Shown: piece by piece, positions 53,690-63,066 of the stretch
How the letters are laid out: each line of letters starts with the position of its first letter
Position numbering within the stretch: position 1 is the stretch's first letter
From: Paenibacillus baekrokdamisoli
Lineage (GTDB): Bacteria > Bacillota > Bacilli > Paenibacillales > Paenibacillaceae
Direction of reading: 5' to 3'
NCBI RefSeq assembly: GCF_003945345.1
Contig: NZ_AP019308.1
Span: 3,286,001-3,350,000 of the forward strand
Length of the DNA stretch: 64,000 bases
Made by a program: the position numbers and the translations under genes
Notes under the pieces: generated by a model
Databases searched by the model: none
What the model was told of the DNA's origin: nothing
The model's input: only the letters and a program-made list of their open reading frames with translations

Positions 53690-55153
53690 TTACTTTTTTG
53701 GACGGTCTTTCTCGATTGCGATTTGCTTAAGCTTCTCTGCTTCTTCCAACACCGGTGAAGGATCTTTCTTCCCTGTTGCTGCTGCTGTTATTAGTTCGCT
53801 CAGCAGCTTGTCCGCTTGTCCATGCTCAGGACTTGTAAGTCCAAATTCGCGACGATAAGAAATATACTGTACTTTATGTTTTGTTGCATATTCCATTACG
53901 GCTGCCTGAGTAGGCTGCAGCTTCGCGATACGGGCAGGATCATCACCAAAGTCAAGTCTTGCTGGAAAGGCTCCAGCATCTGCAGCAATCGACTCCTGAA
54001 TTTTAAAATCGTACAAGCTCAGGATGAATTCCTTCGCCCACTTTTTGTTTTGATCAGGCTTGTTTTTCCAGATTACAAATGCAGTATCGCCCACCCCGGA
54101 ATTAACGAATACGGTTTGGTTAGCATCGTTGGAAGCCGGTACGGCCATGAATCCCCAAGTGAAGCCTTCCGGCGTACTTTCTTTCATCTCATTGCCAACC
54201 CAATCTCCGGTTGAAACAAGCGCAGCTTTATGCTGAAGCACTTGCATTTGCGATTGTGTATGGTTCAGTGCCGCTACACCCGCAGGGAAATAGCCTTTCT
54301 TTCCAAATTCGTATAATCGATTCCATGCTTCTTTGTTTTCTGCTGTTGTAAGCTGCGGCCCTGTAAAGCTACGGAAATTTTTGATGTAAGTATCAAAAGT
54401 TCCATTGGCTTTAGCTAAATCGAACTGAATCGTATTGAAGACATAATCGGTAAGGTAACCGGCATATACGCCTGGGAATGTAATCGGGATGATACCATCT
54501 GCTTTAATTTGATCCAGAAGCGCTACAAACTCGTCCCATGTAGCCGGATTTTTATTCCAGCCCTTCTCATCAAACAGCTTCTGATCATAGAATAGGCCTG
54601 CCGTATATCCGGCAATCGGTACCCTGGCCGTAAAACCCATACTAAGAGATGTGTCGTATGCATCATCGGAAATAACCGATCTCAGTTTTTTGCCCGTCTC
54701 TCCCGGTATGTCGCGATCCCACAAATCGTCTTGCGGCTCCAGCTTGCCGGCGTTAGCCAAACGTTCCAGTTGGCCTGCCGCCGAGAAGTTCGGAATAAAC
54801 AAATCGAACATGTCATTGTCGTCGCCAGCTGCGATCTTTGGTTCGAGTATTGTCGACAGCGTTGGAGTTGAGGTAATGTCGAAATTGACATTCGGATATT
54901 TCTCGGAAAACTTCTTAACCGCCAGATCCATCCAGGTACGACCCGAACCCGCCTCCCAGAATCCCATCTTCAGCGTTACTTTCTCATCCTTAGACAGGCC
55001 GTTCTCCGGGTACACGTTAGCTTCATTTGTCGGGTTTGTGGTGCTCGTGCCCGGATCGGCATTCGCCGGTTCTTTGTTTTTATTCCCTGCGCATCCTGCT
55101 AGCAGCACAGCTACCATGACAAGAGATAATAATAATGCGGTTACATTTTTCAT
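53690..55153 (-). CDS. Extracellular sugar-binding lipoprotein of the ABC importer
   Basis: 487-residue solute-binding protein of CUT1 family 1 type. The lipobox is LLAGCAG, followed by an Asn/Thr/Pro linker. The mature domain starts VTLKMGFWEAGSGRTWMDLA and has the expected hinge and ligand-region sequences (YDQKLFDEKGWNKNPATWDEF). GGGGGTC lies before the ATG at 55153. The ligand is probably an amino-sugar oligosaccharide in view of the GH20 and GH123-like enzymes nearby; that is inference. Confidence 0.92.
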   Translation of the reverse strand: MKNVTALLLSLVMVAVLLAGCAGNKNKEPANADPGTSTTNPTNEANVYPENGLSKDEKVTLKMGFWEAGSGRTWMDLAVKKFSEKYPNVNFDITSTPTLSTILEPKIAAGDDNDMFDLFIPNFSAAGQLERLANAGKLEPQDDLWDRDIPGETGKKLRSVISDDAYDTSLSMGFTARVPIAGYTAGLFYDQKLFDEKGWNKNPATWDEFVALLDQIKADGIIPITFPGVYAGYLTDYVFNTIQFDLAKANGTFDTYIKNFRSFTGPQLTTAENKEAWNRLYEFGKKGYFPAGVAALNHTQSQMQVLQHKAALVSTGDWVGNEMKESTPEGFTWGFMAVPASNDANQTVFVNSGVGDTAFVIWKNKPDQNKKWAKEFILSLYDFKIQESIAADAGAFPARLDFGDDPARIAKLQPTQAAVMEYATKHKVQYISYRREFGLTSPEHGQADKLLSELITAAATGKKDPSPVLEEAEKLKQIAIEKDRPKK

Positions 55154-55227
55154 TCATTTGACCCCCTATTAGTTTTTTTCAGTTGATATTATCAGTTGAT
55201 GTTATATGAAGCTGCTGAAAACTCAGC

Positions 55228-56505
55228 TCAACTGCAAACGGAATGGCCATGCTGTTCGCTCAATCCTTGGATCTCGACAGAGCTTCCGCCCGCCAGTCTG
55301 GATTGTTCCGCCGCAAAGGCCATCAAATGGCTTTGCAAGGAAGCTTCAGCCGATGTCAGCCCCTGACCTCCGTTGTTGTTCTCATTCCGAACTTGCTTCA
55401 GAAATTCCCGCATCAGGCCTTCATCGCCGCCCCCATGGCCTCCTTCTTCAGCGGTCACGAGAATATCGATCGCTTCTTTTCCGAAAGGGTATAAAACAAT
55501 CTCGTTCTTCTCCATGTAACCTCTGATTTCGCCCAGAGTCCCCATAATTTGAACAGTTCTAGAAACATCATGCGAGAAGCCTGACATCGTAAATGATGCG
55601 GTAGCGCCACTTTCAAACATCATATTGACCACCTGGTGGTCGACCACATTATTATCGCAATGATAAACACAGCGACCGAACGGACCTTTCTGAATCGCTT
55701 CTTTGATACCCTCTGGGGTTAAATCGTTCGTGATAAAACGGGACCACTCGTGTGTATCCGCCTCTTCATAGATTCGGATTGCTGAATAAGGACATTCCCT
55801 TTCGACCGCGCACCCCTCTGAGCAACGAAGCGCTGCACCCTCTGGAGCATTCTCCGAACGGAAATGCAGAAGCGAGCCGTATGAACTGATTCCCGTACAC
55901 TTCTCGTCAATCAACCAGGATAGAATGTCCATATCATGGCAAGACTTCTGTAAAATCATCGGACTCGTTTCTTCGGACTTGTTCCAATTCCCCCGAACAA
56001 AACTATGTGCCATATGGAAATAACCCACATTTTCGCTTAATTGTACGGATGCGATTGTACCAATGATACCGCTTTCGATAACCTCCTTGATCTTCGACCA
56101 AAAAGGGGTATATCGCAATACATGACTAACCGACAACAAACGATTATGCTTGCGAGAAGCGTGTGCCATGGCGATGACTTCATCTACTGATGGAGACATC
56201 GGCTTCTCAAGCAACACATCGTATCCCAACTCGAGAGCTCTCATGGTCGGTGCATAATGCATTTTGTCTTGCGTGGAAATCACGACAATATCGGCAACTT
56301 TACGATTAGATAGGACCTGTTCCCAACTCTCGAACACTTGTCCTGGCATTAGTTGATGTTCCGCGGCCGCAAGCTGTCTTCGTTCTTCATTCGGTTCTGC
56401 GATAGCGACAATTTTCAGTTCATCCGGATACTTATTCGCATATGCACCATATACGAATCTTCCTCTCGCGCCGGCTCCTACGAGTACTGCAGTGATCTGT
56501 TTCAC
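55228..56505 (-). CDS. Gfo/Idh/MocA-family oxidoreductase with cysteine-rich insert
   Basis: 425 residues. The N-terminal Rossmann domain has the motif VLVGAGARGRFVYG; the substrate domain has the EKPMS strand after LEKP and the HGGGDEGLMREF segment. A cysteine insert, CSEGCAVERECPYSAIRIY plus GRCVYHCDN, is shared with the paralogue at 57810 and may bind a metal. The GTG at 56505 aligns with the paralogue's ATG; an ATG ten codons earlier has no ribosome site. It acts on sugars or amino sugars (NAD-dependent oxidation or GH109-like hydrolysis). First gene of the importer operon. Confidence 0.88.
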   Translation of the reverse strand: MKQITAVLVGAGARGRFVYGAYANKYPDELKIVAIAEPNEERRQLAAAEHQLMPGQVFESWEQVLSNRKVADIVVISTQDKMHYAPTMRALELGYDVLLEKPMSPSVDEVIAMAHASRKHNRLLSVSHVLRYTPFWSKIKEVIESGIIGTIASVQLSENVGYFHMAHSFVRGNWNKSEETSPMILQKSCHDMDILSWLIDEKCTGISSYGSLLHFRSENAPEGAALRCSEGCAVERECPYSAIRIYEEADTHEWSRFITNDLTPEGIKEAIQKGPFGRCVYHCDNNVVDHQVVNMMFESGATASFTMSGFSHDVSRTVQIMGTLGEIRGYMEKNEIVLYPFGKEAIDILVTAEEGGHGGGDEGLMREFLKQVRNENNNGGQGLTSAEASLQSHLMAFAAEQSRLAGGSSVEIQGLSEQHGHSVCS

Positions 56506-56561
56506 TAGGTTGATAGATCCCACCTTTCCATACATACATCGATAAACTCTGTCTCACCGGA

Positions 56562-56591
56562 ATCATAACACCCGTTATATTTGATTGTCAA
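56562..56591 (-). promoter_or_regulatory. Sigma-A promoter of the importer operon
   Basis: On the minus strand TTGACA (56586-56591), an 18-base spacer and TATGAT (56562-56567), 57 bases before the oxidoreductase start. It is the main promoter for oxidoreductase, binding protein, permeases and GH20. Confidence 0.8.
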
Positions 56592-56666
56592 TTCCTTTTT
56601 TTTCGCATTAAAACTCTATTGTAAGTGCTATCATTTCTACTGTTTTTGAAATTTATTATACGTAAA

Positions 56667-56696
56667 TTGACGTTTCAGACCCTTTCGGGCTATAAT
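56667..56696 (+). promoter_or_regulatory. Sigma-A promoter of the LacI-family regulator
   Basis: TTGACG (56667-56672), an 18-base spacer and TATAAT (56691-56696), 45 bases before the regulator ATG. The spacer contains CCCTTTCGGG, a short palindrome that could be an operator half. Confidence 0.75.
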
Positions 56697-56740
56697 ATAA
56701 CCATCGTTATGTATATATTCTATTAGAAGGAGATTGCCCT

Positions 56741-57745
56741 ATGGTAACGAAAAAAGAGATCGCAGAGCACCTCGGTATTTCGCGAACTGCCGTTTCTCTT
56801 GTATTGAACAACACTCCAAGCAGTACGATTTCACTTGAAACACGAAGTAAAATACTCCAAGCAGCTAAAGACCTTGGCTACCGGGACGTGGAAGTCTCTC
56901 CCAAGCTTTGCTATATACTCTACGATCGGGATGCGAATGATCCACGTTATATGACAGATCTACAAATCATGGAAGCAGCAGCCAGTCGTTTCAATTACGG
57001 ATTGGTTTTTATGAATATCACCCATGCCCCCGAGTCATTGAGCAAATTGCAAAGGTCTCTAGAAAATCAGGAGATTGAAGGCTTTATCGTATCTGGAGAC
57101 GTAGACGAAAAGCTCGTTGATATGTTTAGCCACTCGAATACCCCATATATCTTTTATGGTCTGCCTGTTCGTGACAAAGAAAACGATCTCAATTTTGTCG
57201 CCTTTGACAACGGGAAGCTGGCATTTGATGCCACCCAATATTTAATCTCGCTCGGTCATACCCGTATCGCATTGTTTATGGGAAGCATGGATTACCATAT
57301 CCATCAATTGACCTTGGAAGGCTACAGTCAAGCGCATAAAGAAAACGGCATTCCCCTGGATAAGTCCCTAATTCAAATTAGTAACGATGAGAATGGTTAT
57401 GAGCTCGGTAAAAGAGCCGAAATGCTGCAATTGGATTATTCGGCTGCCTTCTGCGCAAATACCGTTATTCAATTTGGCGTCCTCCAGTATCTTCAGAGCA
57501 AGGGCGTATCCGTGCCGAGCGACATCAGCCTCATTGGATCAGGTTTAACTGAGCTTGTGAAAATCAGCGTCCCTCAACTGACAACCTACTACGTTTCCAC
57601 AGCGGACAAAGAAAGGACAGTGTCCCTCCTGCTTGAGATTATAAATAATCGAAATTCGGCGGGTGCATTCTCGTCGCGGGTAACGGAATTCGATCGTTTC
57701 GAGGGCGGTACGGCTTCATCTTGGAAGCCGAAGGGAAAACAGTAA
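56741..57745 (+). CDS. LacI/GalR-family transcriptional regulator
   Basis: 334 residues: an N-terminal helix-turn-helix with the LacI pattern KKEIAEHLGISRTAVSLVLN and hinge, then a periplasmic-binding-like ligand domain (about 60-330) with GLPVRDKENDLNFVAFDN and SLGHTRIALFMGS. AGAAGGAG precedes the ATG at 56741. It sits between the two divergent operons of the glycan locus and shares their intergenic region, so it probably represses both in the absence of an imported sugar. Confidence 0.92.
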   Translation: MVTKKEIAEHLGISRTAVSLVLNNTPSSTISLETRSKILQAAKDLGYRDVEVSPKLCYILYDRDANDPRYMTDLQIMEAAASRFNYGLVFMNITHAPESLSKLQRSLENQEIEGFIVSGDVDEKLVDMFSHSNTPYIFYGLPVRDKENDLNFVAFDNGKLAFDATQYLISLGHTRIALFMGSMDYHIHQLTLEGYSQAHKENGIPLDKSLIQISNDENGYELGKRAEMLQLDYSAAFCANTVIQFGVLQYLQSKGVSVPSDISLIGSGLTELVKISVPQLTTYYVSTADKERTVSLLLEIINNRNSAGAFSSRVTEFDRFEGGTASSWKPKGKQ

Positions 57746-57809
57746 TCCGCATGGTTGCGTCATGAATCAGTTACCCTGCTATATCATGATATAAAGGAGA
57801 TTTTGACAA

Positions 57810-59078
57810 ATGAAGGCTATTACAGCGTTATTACTAGGCGCCGGCAGCAGAGGCAATTTTATCTACGGCCCCTATGCGGAGAAATATCCGAACGACCTTA
57901 CGTTCGTGGCCGTTGCAGAACCCGACCCGCATAGAAGAGCGGCATTCGCCACTCTTCACGGGATTGCTTCAGAGCAATCCTTCGTATCGTGGGAGCAAGC
58001 ACTGGCTCTAGGAAAAATAGCCGACGCAGTTATCGTCAGCACGCAGGACCGCATGCATTTCGAACCGGCGATGAAGGCGCTTGAGCTTGGCTATCACGTT
58101 ATTTTAGAAAAACCGATGTCTACTTTGCCCGAAGAGTGTATAAGTCTGGAGGCAGCCGCCAGCAAATATGGTCGACTGCTTATGGTGAGTCATGTGCTGC
58201 GGTACTCCCCCTTCTGGGCGGGCATCAAGAATGTAATCGCCGAAGGGAAGATCGGACAGATTACTTCCATTCAACTAACGGAGAATGTCGGACATCAACA
58301 CATGGCCCACAGCTACGTACGTGGACATTGGCGCAATACAGCTCTATCCAGCCCGATCATTCTAGCCAAATCTTGTCACGATTTGGATCTGATATCTTGG
58401 CTCATGGATCAGGATTGTACCCGAGTCAGTTCCTTCGGCAGCCTGATGCATTTCCGGGAAGATCAAGCGCCAGCCGGCTCTGCTGCCCGATGTACGGATG
58501 GTTGCTCCGTGGAGAAGAATTGCCCATACTCTGCGATCAAAATCTATTTGGAGACGACAGAACCCAACTATGCACGTTATATCTCTAACGAACCAACTCC
58601 AGCCAATATTTTGCAAGCGTTAAAAGATGGGCCCTATGGCCGCTGTGTATATCATTGTGATAATGATGTCGTCGATCATCAGATCGTTAATATGGAATTT
58701 GAAGACGGCGCTAACGCCACATTCACACTATCGGGTTTTACCCGTCATATCGCTCGTACAGTTCAAATTATGGGTACTCATGGCGAGATTCAAGGAAATA
58801 TGGAAGAAGGATGCTTTCGGACCTATCATTTCGCATCTGGACAGTGCATCAGCCATCAATTCGATATTACACATGACGGACACGGTGGCGGGGACAATCA
58901 CTTCGTCAGCTCCTTCGTGGATGAGATACGCCGCTTTAATACGGCGCAAAACAGCGGCCTGACGTCAGCTGCCGCTTCCCTACAAAGCCATTTGATCGCT
59001 TTCGCAGCAGAACAATCTCGATTATCCGGCGGCAAGCCGGTTGAACTGTCTTCCTCCTTTATTCCCCTAGGACAATAG
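57810..59078 (+). CDS. Second Gfo/Idh/MocA-family oxidoreductase, paralogue of 55228
   Basis: 422 residues, close paralogue of the gene at 55228 along the whole length, including the N-terminal LLLGAGSRGNFIYGPYAEK and the cysteine insert CTDGCSVEKNCPYSAIKIY with GRCVYHCDN. AAAGGAG lies before the ATG at 57810. It is cotranscribed with the LacI regulator, 64 bases downstream. The two enzymes may act on different epimers or on successive steps of the same glycan. Followed by a terminator. Confidence 0.9.
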   Translation: MKAITALLLGAGSRGNFIYGPYAEKYPNDLTFVAVAEPDPHRRAAFATLHGIASEQSFVSWEQALALGKIADAVIVSTQDRMHFEPAMKALELGYHVILEKPMSTLPEECISLEAAASKYGRLLMVSHVLRYSPFWAGIKNVIAEGKIGQITSIQLTENVGHQHMAHSYVRGHWRNTALSSPIILAKSCHDLDLISWLMDQDCTRVSSFGSLMHFREDQAPAGSAARCTDGCSVEKNCPYSAIKIYLETTEPNYARYISNEPTPANILQALKDGPYGRCVYHCDNDVVDHQIVNMEFEDGANATFTLSGFTRHIARTVQIMGTHGEIQGNMEEGCFRTYHFASGQCISHQFDITHDGHGGGDNHFVSSFVDEIRRFNTAQNSGLTSAAASLQSHLIAFAAEQSRLSGGKPVELSSSFIPLGQ

Positions 59079-59138
59079 GTTTCAACGCCCCCTAAGGAGC
59101 AGGGTCGTGTATATCGAAAGAAAGAATAGTGAAAATGT

Positions 59139-59181
59139 AAAATAAGCTCTCATGGCCAGCAGACCATTGAGAGCTTATTTT
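59139..59181. terminator. Bidirectional terminator
   Basis: AAAATAAGCTCTCA pairs with TGAGAGCTTATTTT, separated by a loop with an extra GG/CC pair. It ends the regulator-oxidoreductase transcript. Confidence 0.9.
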
Positions 59182-59278
59182 ATGTAATGTCGCAGGTCTC
59201 ATGCCTACCATGACATGCTGCCGCAGGTAGACGTTCAAATCAGCATATCACAACTGGATTAGGTTTCGAGTCGAAATA

Positions 59279-59950
59279 TTAATTGAGAATGAAAACCTTC
59301 ACATATTGAAAGCCGAATTCTGAAGCCTGCTTTTGCGATTGCGGGATGAAAATATCAATTCGATCTCCTTTAATGGCACTGCCCTTATCAGTAGCAATAG
59401 CCATCATACCACCAACTGGCAAGCCGGCATGATCATAACCGGTAATGTATACTTTACTGCCCATTGGAATTCGGTTAGGGTCTACCGCTATCGTTCCTAG
59501 CTTCAAAGGATTACCGTAATAATCTACTGCTCCCCAGCCATTCTCGGAAGCTGCTGCTGTGTAAGCGCTAGCTTTTGCCTGTACGACATCCGAGACGCTA
59601 TAATCACGACCGCCGACTGTTATGCTATCTGCATTTACAGTGCTTTTTGCAGTCATAACCTGATTACTTGCCTGTTTCTTGGCAGCCTCCGTCGAGCTCA
59701 CGTTCGGGTTGTTCGTGGCGGATGCGGGAATGACAATAGGAAGTCCTTCATAAATGTTCAGTGGATCTACGTTCGGATTAAATTTCTTAAGCTCCTCCAA
59801 TTGAATGCCAAATTGCTTGGAGAGCTTCCACAACGTATCGTTCTCTTTGGCCTTGTAGGTCGTGGCCGCGCTGGCCGATCCTGCATGAATAAGAATAGCA
59901 ATGCTGAGCGCTGCAGTAGCTGCGCTTTTTTTCCAAACTTTGTTGAACAA
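59279..59950 (-). CDS. Exported LysM and 3D-domain wall protein (YocH-like)
   Basis: 223 residues from a TTG at 59950 with AAAGGAGGAC upstream. Signal peptide to about ASA; one LysM repeat (TYKAKENDTLWKLSKQFGI); a linker; a C-terminal 3D domain with the three conserved Asp in VDPNRIPMG, TDKGSAIKGD and DIFI. The 3D domain is found in lytic transglycosylase-like proteins, and Bacillus YocH is a muramidase-related wall protein. A longer in-frame reading runs into the riboswitch. It is controlled by a c-di-AMP riboswitch. Confidence 0.9.
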   Translation of the reverse strand: MFNKVWKKSAATAALSIAILIHAGSASAATTYKAKENDTLWKLSKQFGIQLEELKKFNPNVDPLNIYEGLPIVIPASATNNPNVSSTEAAKKQASNQVMTAKSTVNADSITVGGRDYSVSDVVQAKASAYTAAASENGWGAVDYYGNPLKLGTIAVDPNRIPMGSKVYITGYDHAGLPVGGMMAIATDKGSAIKGDRIDIFIPQSQKQASEFGFQYVKVFILN

Positions 59951-59970
59951 TTTAATGTCCTCCTTTTTTT

Positions 59971-60170
59971 CGCCTGCGAGGTTAGTTGTCGGATTCGGAT
60001 TGAGGAGTTCAACCCTACACATTTGCGGATAGCTCCGCTCTGCGATTCACCCCCAGCGCTTGCGCGCAATCACCGTGAAATCAACCACTTCTCAGTGTTC
60101 ATTCTCGGTGGAAAACACCTTCTAGTGTTCTCCAAAAGATCCCCCGTACAAAAGTTTCGGCTCGCGTAAG
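59971..60170 (-). promoter_or_regulatory. c-di-AMP riboswitch (ydaO-yuaA class)
   Basis: On the minus strand the leader has the ydaO hallmarks in order: GGGGGATC near 60140-60147, GGGGGTGAATCGC, a TAGGGTTG stretch and the closing CCGAATCCGACAACTAACC, TCGCAGGCG. P1 would pair CGCGAGCC with the 3' end. In Bacillus this class turns off genes such as yocH and ktrA when c-di-AMP is high, linking wall hydrolase and osmotic state. Ends are approximate. Confidence 0.88.
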
Positions 60171-60351
60171 AGAATACCATAGCTCAGCAGCTATTCCTAC
60201 AGGTAAATCAGCCCAGTTGCATCAACGGCACGTACAAATACCGTTCCAAAGGCATCTAGAAGATGAATACAATAACAGTATATTTACGGGTTTCTCTGTC
60301 TTTTTTCACAGAGCCCATCCCTTGTCTTCTGTATGGAGGTGACCTAACAAA

Positions 60352-61374
60352 TTGAATATTGTCATTATGGCAGGTGGCAAAGGGACACGATTTTGGCCCC
60401 GAAGCGTAGATAACCTGCCCAAGCAATTTCTTAATTTTCACTCGCAGCAAACCTTAATTCAAGAAACAGCGGCCCGCTTCCAGCAGCTCGTCTCTGCGGA
60501 TCATTTATTCATTGCGAGTCCTGAACGATATTTACCACTACTTGATGAGCAGCTCCCCCTTTTTCCCAAGCAGCAGCTTATTGTTGAGCCCGAACAGAAG
60601 GATACCGCAGCATGTATTGCGCTTGCAGCCTTTCAATTCTTGAACGCTAACAATGATGAGGCTATCGTATTCGTCCCTTCCGATCAGCATGTTGCAAATG
60701 AACCAGCTTTCCTTCATGCCATTAAGCTAGCTGCTGATACGGCTGAGATGGAGGATGCAATTGTCACGCTTGGCATCACGCCAAGCCGACCAGAAGTCGG
60801 TTTTGGCTACTTAAAGACCGCAGAATCCAGCGATCATTTACCCCCTAGCGTTCTCCAAGTTGTTCGTTTTTTGGAAAAACCTTCAGAAGAGCGGGCCAGG
60901 CAGCTCCTGCAGGAGCCTGGCATGTATTGGAACAGTGGTATTTTTGTCTGTCGTCCCTCCACCATTGCTCGATGTATTCAGCTTTTTCAGCCAGACATAT
61001 GGAATAGCTTGCTCCAATACCCTCTAGATCCCGCAGCTGCTTACGCATTGATGCCCAAGCTATCGATTGATTATGCCGTCATGGAGAAAGTCGAGACGAT
61101 GTACTGCATTCCCGTAGATTGCGGATGGGATGATATCGGTTCTTGGGCAGCCGTTAGCCGTCACTCTTTAGCTGATGTGGATAGTAACGTAAGTCAAGGT
61201 ACAGTGTCTCTAATTGGCTCCACAGGCAATACGGTTTTCACTGATGATGATAAACAGGTTCTTATAATTGGTGTACATGACCTCATCATCGTCTCCACTT
61301 CTAACGGCCTGCTCATCTGTTCTAAGACAGAAGAACCCCGACTAAAAACGTGGTTAAATCAAACACCGAGGTGA
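60352..61374 (+). CDS. Mannose-1-phosphate guanylyltransferase
   Basis: 340-residue cytosolic enzyme making GDP-mannose from mannose-1-phosphate and GTP. The nucleotidyltransferase signature GGKGTRFWPRS (residues 8-18) is followed by FLEKPSEER, YWNSGIFVC and WDDIGSW. It is a single-domain type without the phosphomannose isomerase half. A TTG start with GGAGGTGACC upstream. It has no glycan-synthesis neighbours here, so its product probably feeds surface or glycoprotein mannosylation elsewhere. Confidence 0.92.
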   Translation: MNIVIMAGGKGTRFWPRSVDNLPKQFLNFHSQQTLIQETAARFQQLVSADHLFIASPERYLPLLDEQLPLFPKQQLIVEPEQKDTAACIALAAFQFLNANNDEAIVFVPSDQHVANEPAFLHAIKLAADTAEMEDAIVTLGITPSRPEVGFGYLKTAESSDHLPPSVLQVVRFLEKPSEERARQLLQEPGMYWNSGIFVCRPSTIARCIQLFQPDIWNSLLQYPLDPAAAYALMPKLSIDYAVMEKVETMYCIPVDCGWDDIGSWAAVSRHSLADVDSNVSQGTVSLIGSTGNTVFTDDDKQVLIIGVHDLIIVSTSNGLLICSKTEEPRLKTWLNQTPR

Positions 61375-61400
61375 TTTCCCCTTAAAAGGCTGGCTTGCGA

Positions 61401-61423
61401 ATGGGGCTGTCCCACAGCCCCAT
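61401..61423. terminator. Hairpin between convergent genes
   Basis: ATGGGGCTGT / ACAGCCCCAT with loop CCC, between the guanylyltransferase gene and the convergent kinase pseudogene. No long T-run. Confidence 0.6.
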
Positions 61424-61431
61424 CCTCTTAT

Positions 61432-62963
61432 TCAATATTGTTGGATGACTGGTAGCTGAATGGTCACTGTTGTACCTTTATTAAGCTCACTGGTAATGAA
61501 CATTGTACCTTGATGGGCTTGAATAATTCGATGGCAAACCATAAGCCCAAGACCCGTACCGCTGCTTTTCGTCGTAAAAAATGGACCTCCAAGCTTACCC
61601 AGCTGTTCCTTTGGTATACCGATTCCTTGGTCCGTAATTTGGATCATGACCAGATCTGACTGCCGCGTATCTAATTCGATCATTACCTCGCCGCCTTCAG
61701 GCATCGCTTCAATGGCATTCTTCAGAATATTAATAAAGACCTGTTTCAATTGATTCTCATCACATCTTACAAAAGGGTGACCGTCATCAATTTGGGTCCT
61801 GATCTGTACATTATTCAAATTTGCTTGAGTTTCCAACAACGTATTCACATGCTGCATGATATTAATTAAATCGTGATTCTTCAAATGGTTGGCTTGCGGC
61901 TTGGCAAGCGCCATAAACTCCTGAACGATGGCATTGATCCGATCAAGCTCAGTCAGCATGATATCATAATATTCATGGTAGTTATCAGTCTTAGATTTTA
62001 GAAATTGCGTAAATCCTTTAAGTGAGGTTAGTGGATTGCGGATTTCATGAGCTATACCAGCAGCCATTTGACCCGCAATGAAGAGTTTTTCCGCCTTAAT
62101 GAGCGCTTCTTCTTCCTTTTTTCTTTCCGTAATATCTCGAAAGACCGACTGGACCACATATTCATGACCCTGAAAATTATGGATGCGTACACTAGATACT
62201 TCCGTATCAATAATTCGTCCGTCCATCGCAATTAATTTAAATTCACTAAACTCATTCGGCTCATCCGTCTTCAAAACTTCTTCTATACGCTGAAAGCTTT
62301 TAGCCAAATAATCAGGATGTAAGAGTTCTTGACAAGAATAATTCAATATCTGCTCCTCATCCGTAGCTCCCAGTAAAGCCATGCATGCATTATTGATAAC
62401 AGCAGCTTATTTCCATCGTGGACTATAATGGGTTCAGGGAGATAGCGTATCAGCTGTCGATAACGCATCTCATTCTCGCGAATGATTTGATTGGCTTGAA
62501 CGAGATTCGTGATATCTATGACCGTACCGAGCAGCGCTGGCTTCCCATTTAACAGGAATGAAGTTGCTTTCGTTTCATAATAAAAAAAACTTTTATCTTT
62601 TCGAATGCCCCTTAGCGAATAAAACTCCCTCTTCTCATGACCTTGCAGCCTTTGTTCCGTTTCTTTTCTAAGACGATCGCTATCTTCGGGATGAACAAAA
62701 TCCAAGGGTCTCATAGCTAGCATTTCATTTTGCGCATATCCAAATAAATTGGCAAGGCTTTGGTTAACATATACAATCTTGTCATCTTGAACGAGATAAG
62801 CACAAGTAAGCGATTTATCTAATAAATGATACAATTGTTCCACGATCGTGATTGAACCAGAACCGATAGACATGGAAGAACGAAGTGACTTAAACAACTT
62901 CCTTCGTTCCATGTATTTCTTAGCAAGAGATTCATTGACGTATAGGGCTCGGTATCTCATCAT
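61432..62963 (-). pseudogene. PAS histidine kinase split by a single-base deletion
   Basis: Two overlapping frames read as one PAS-PAS-HisKA-HATPase kinase of about 510 residues. The N-terminal frame (62963 to about 62400) has a PAS domain and the start of a second one, ending correctly at IIVHDGNKLL. Adding one base near 62398-62400 gives the expected continuation F/L-INNACMALLGA into the second frame. That frame holds the H-box AGIAHEIRNPLTSLKGF, the N-box QVFINILKNAIEAMPEGG and TKSSGTGLGLMVCHRI. It resembles orphan sporulation kinases (KinA-E). It may be a true pseudogene or a sequencing error in the TTATC region. Confidence 0.85.
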
Positions 62964-63066
62964 CTATCCCCCGGTGTATAGAAGAAGCTATATTACATCA
63001 ATTCGCTATCTCTATTGGAAACACCTTGGTACTTGAGAACTATTTATAAACGAATAATAAGGTATA

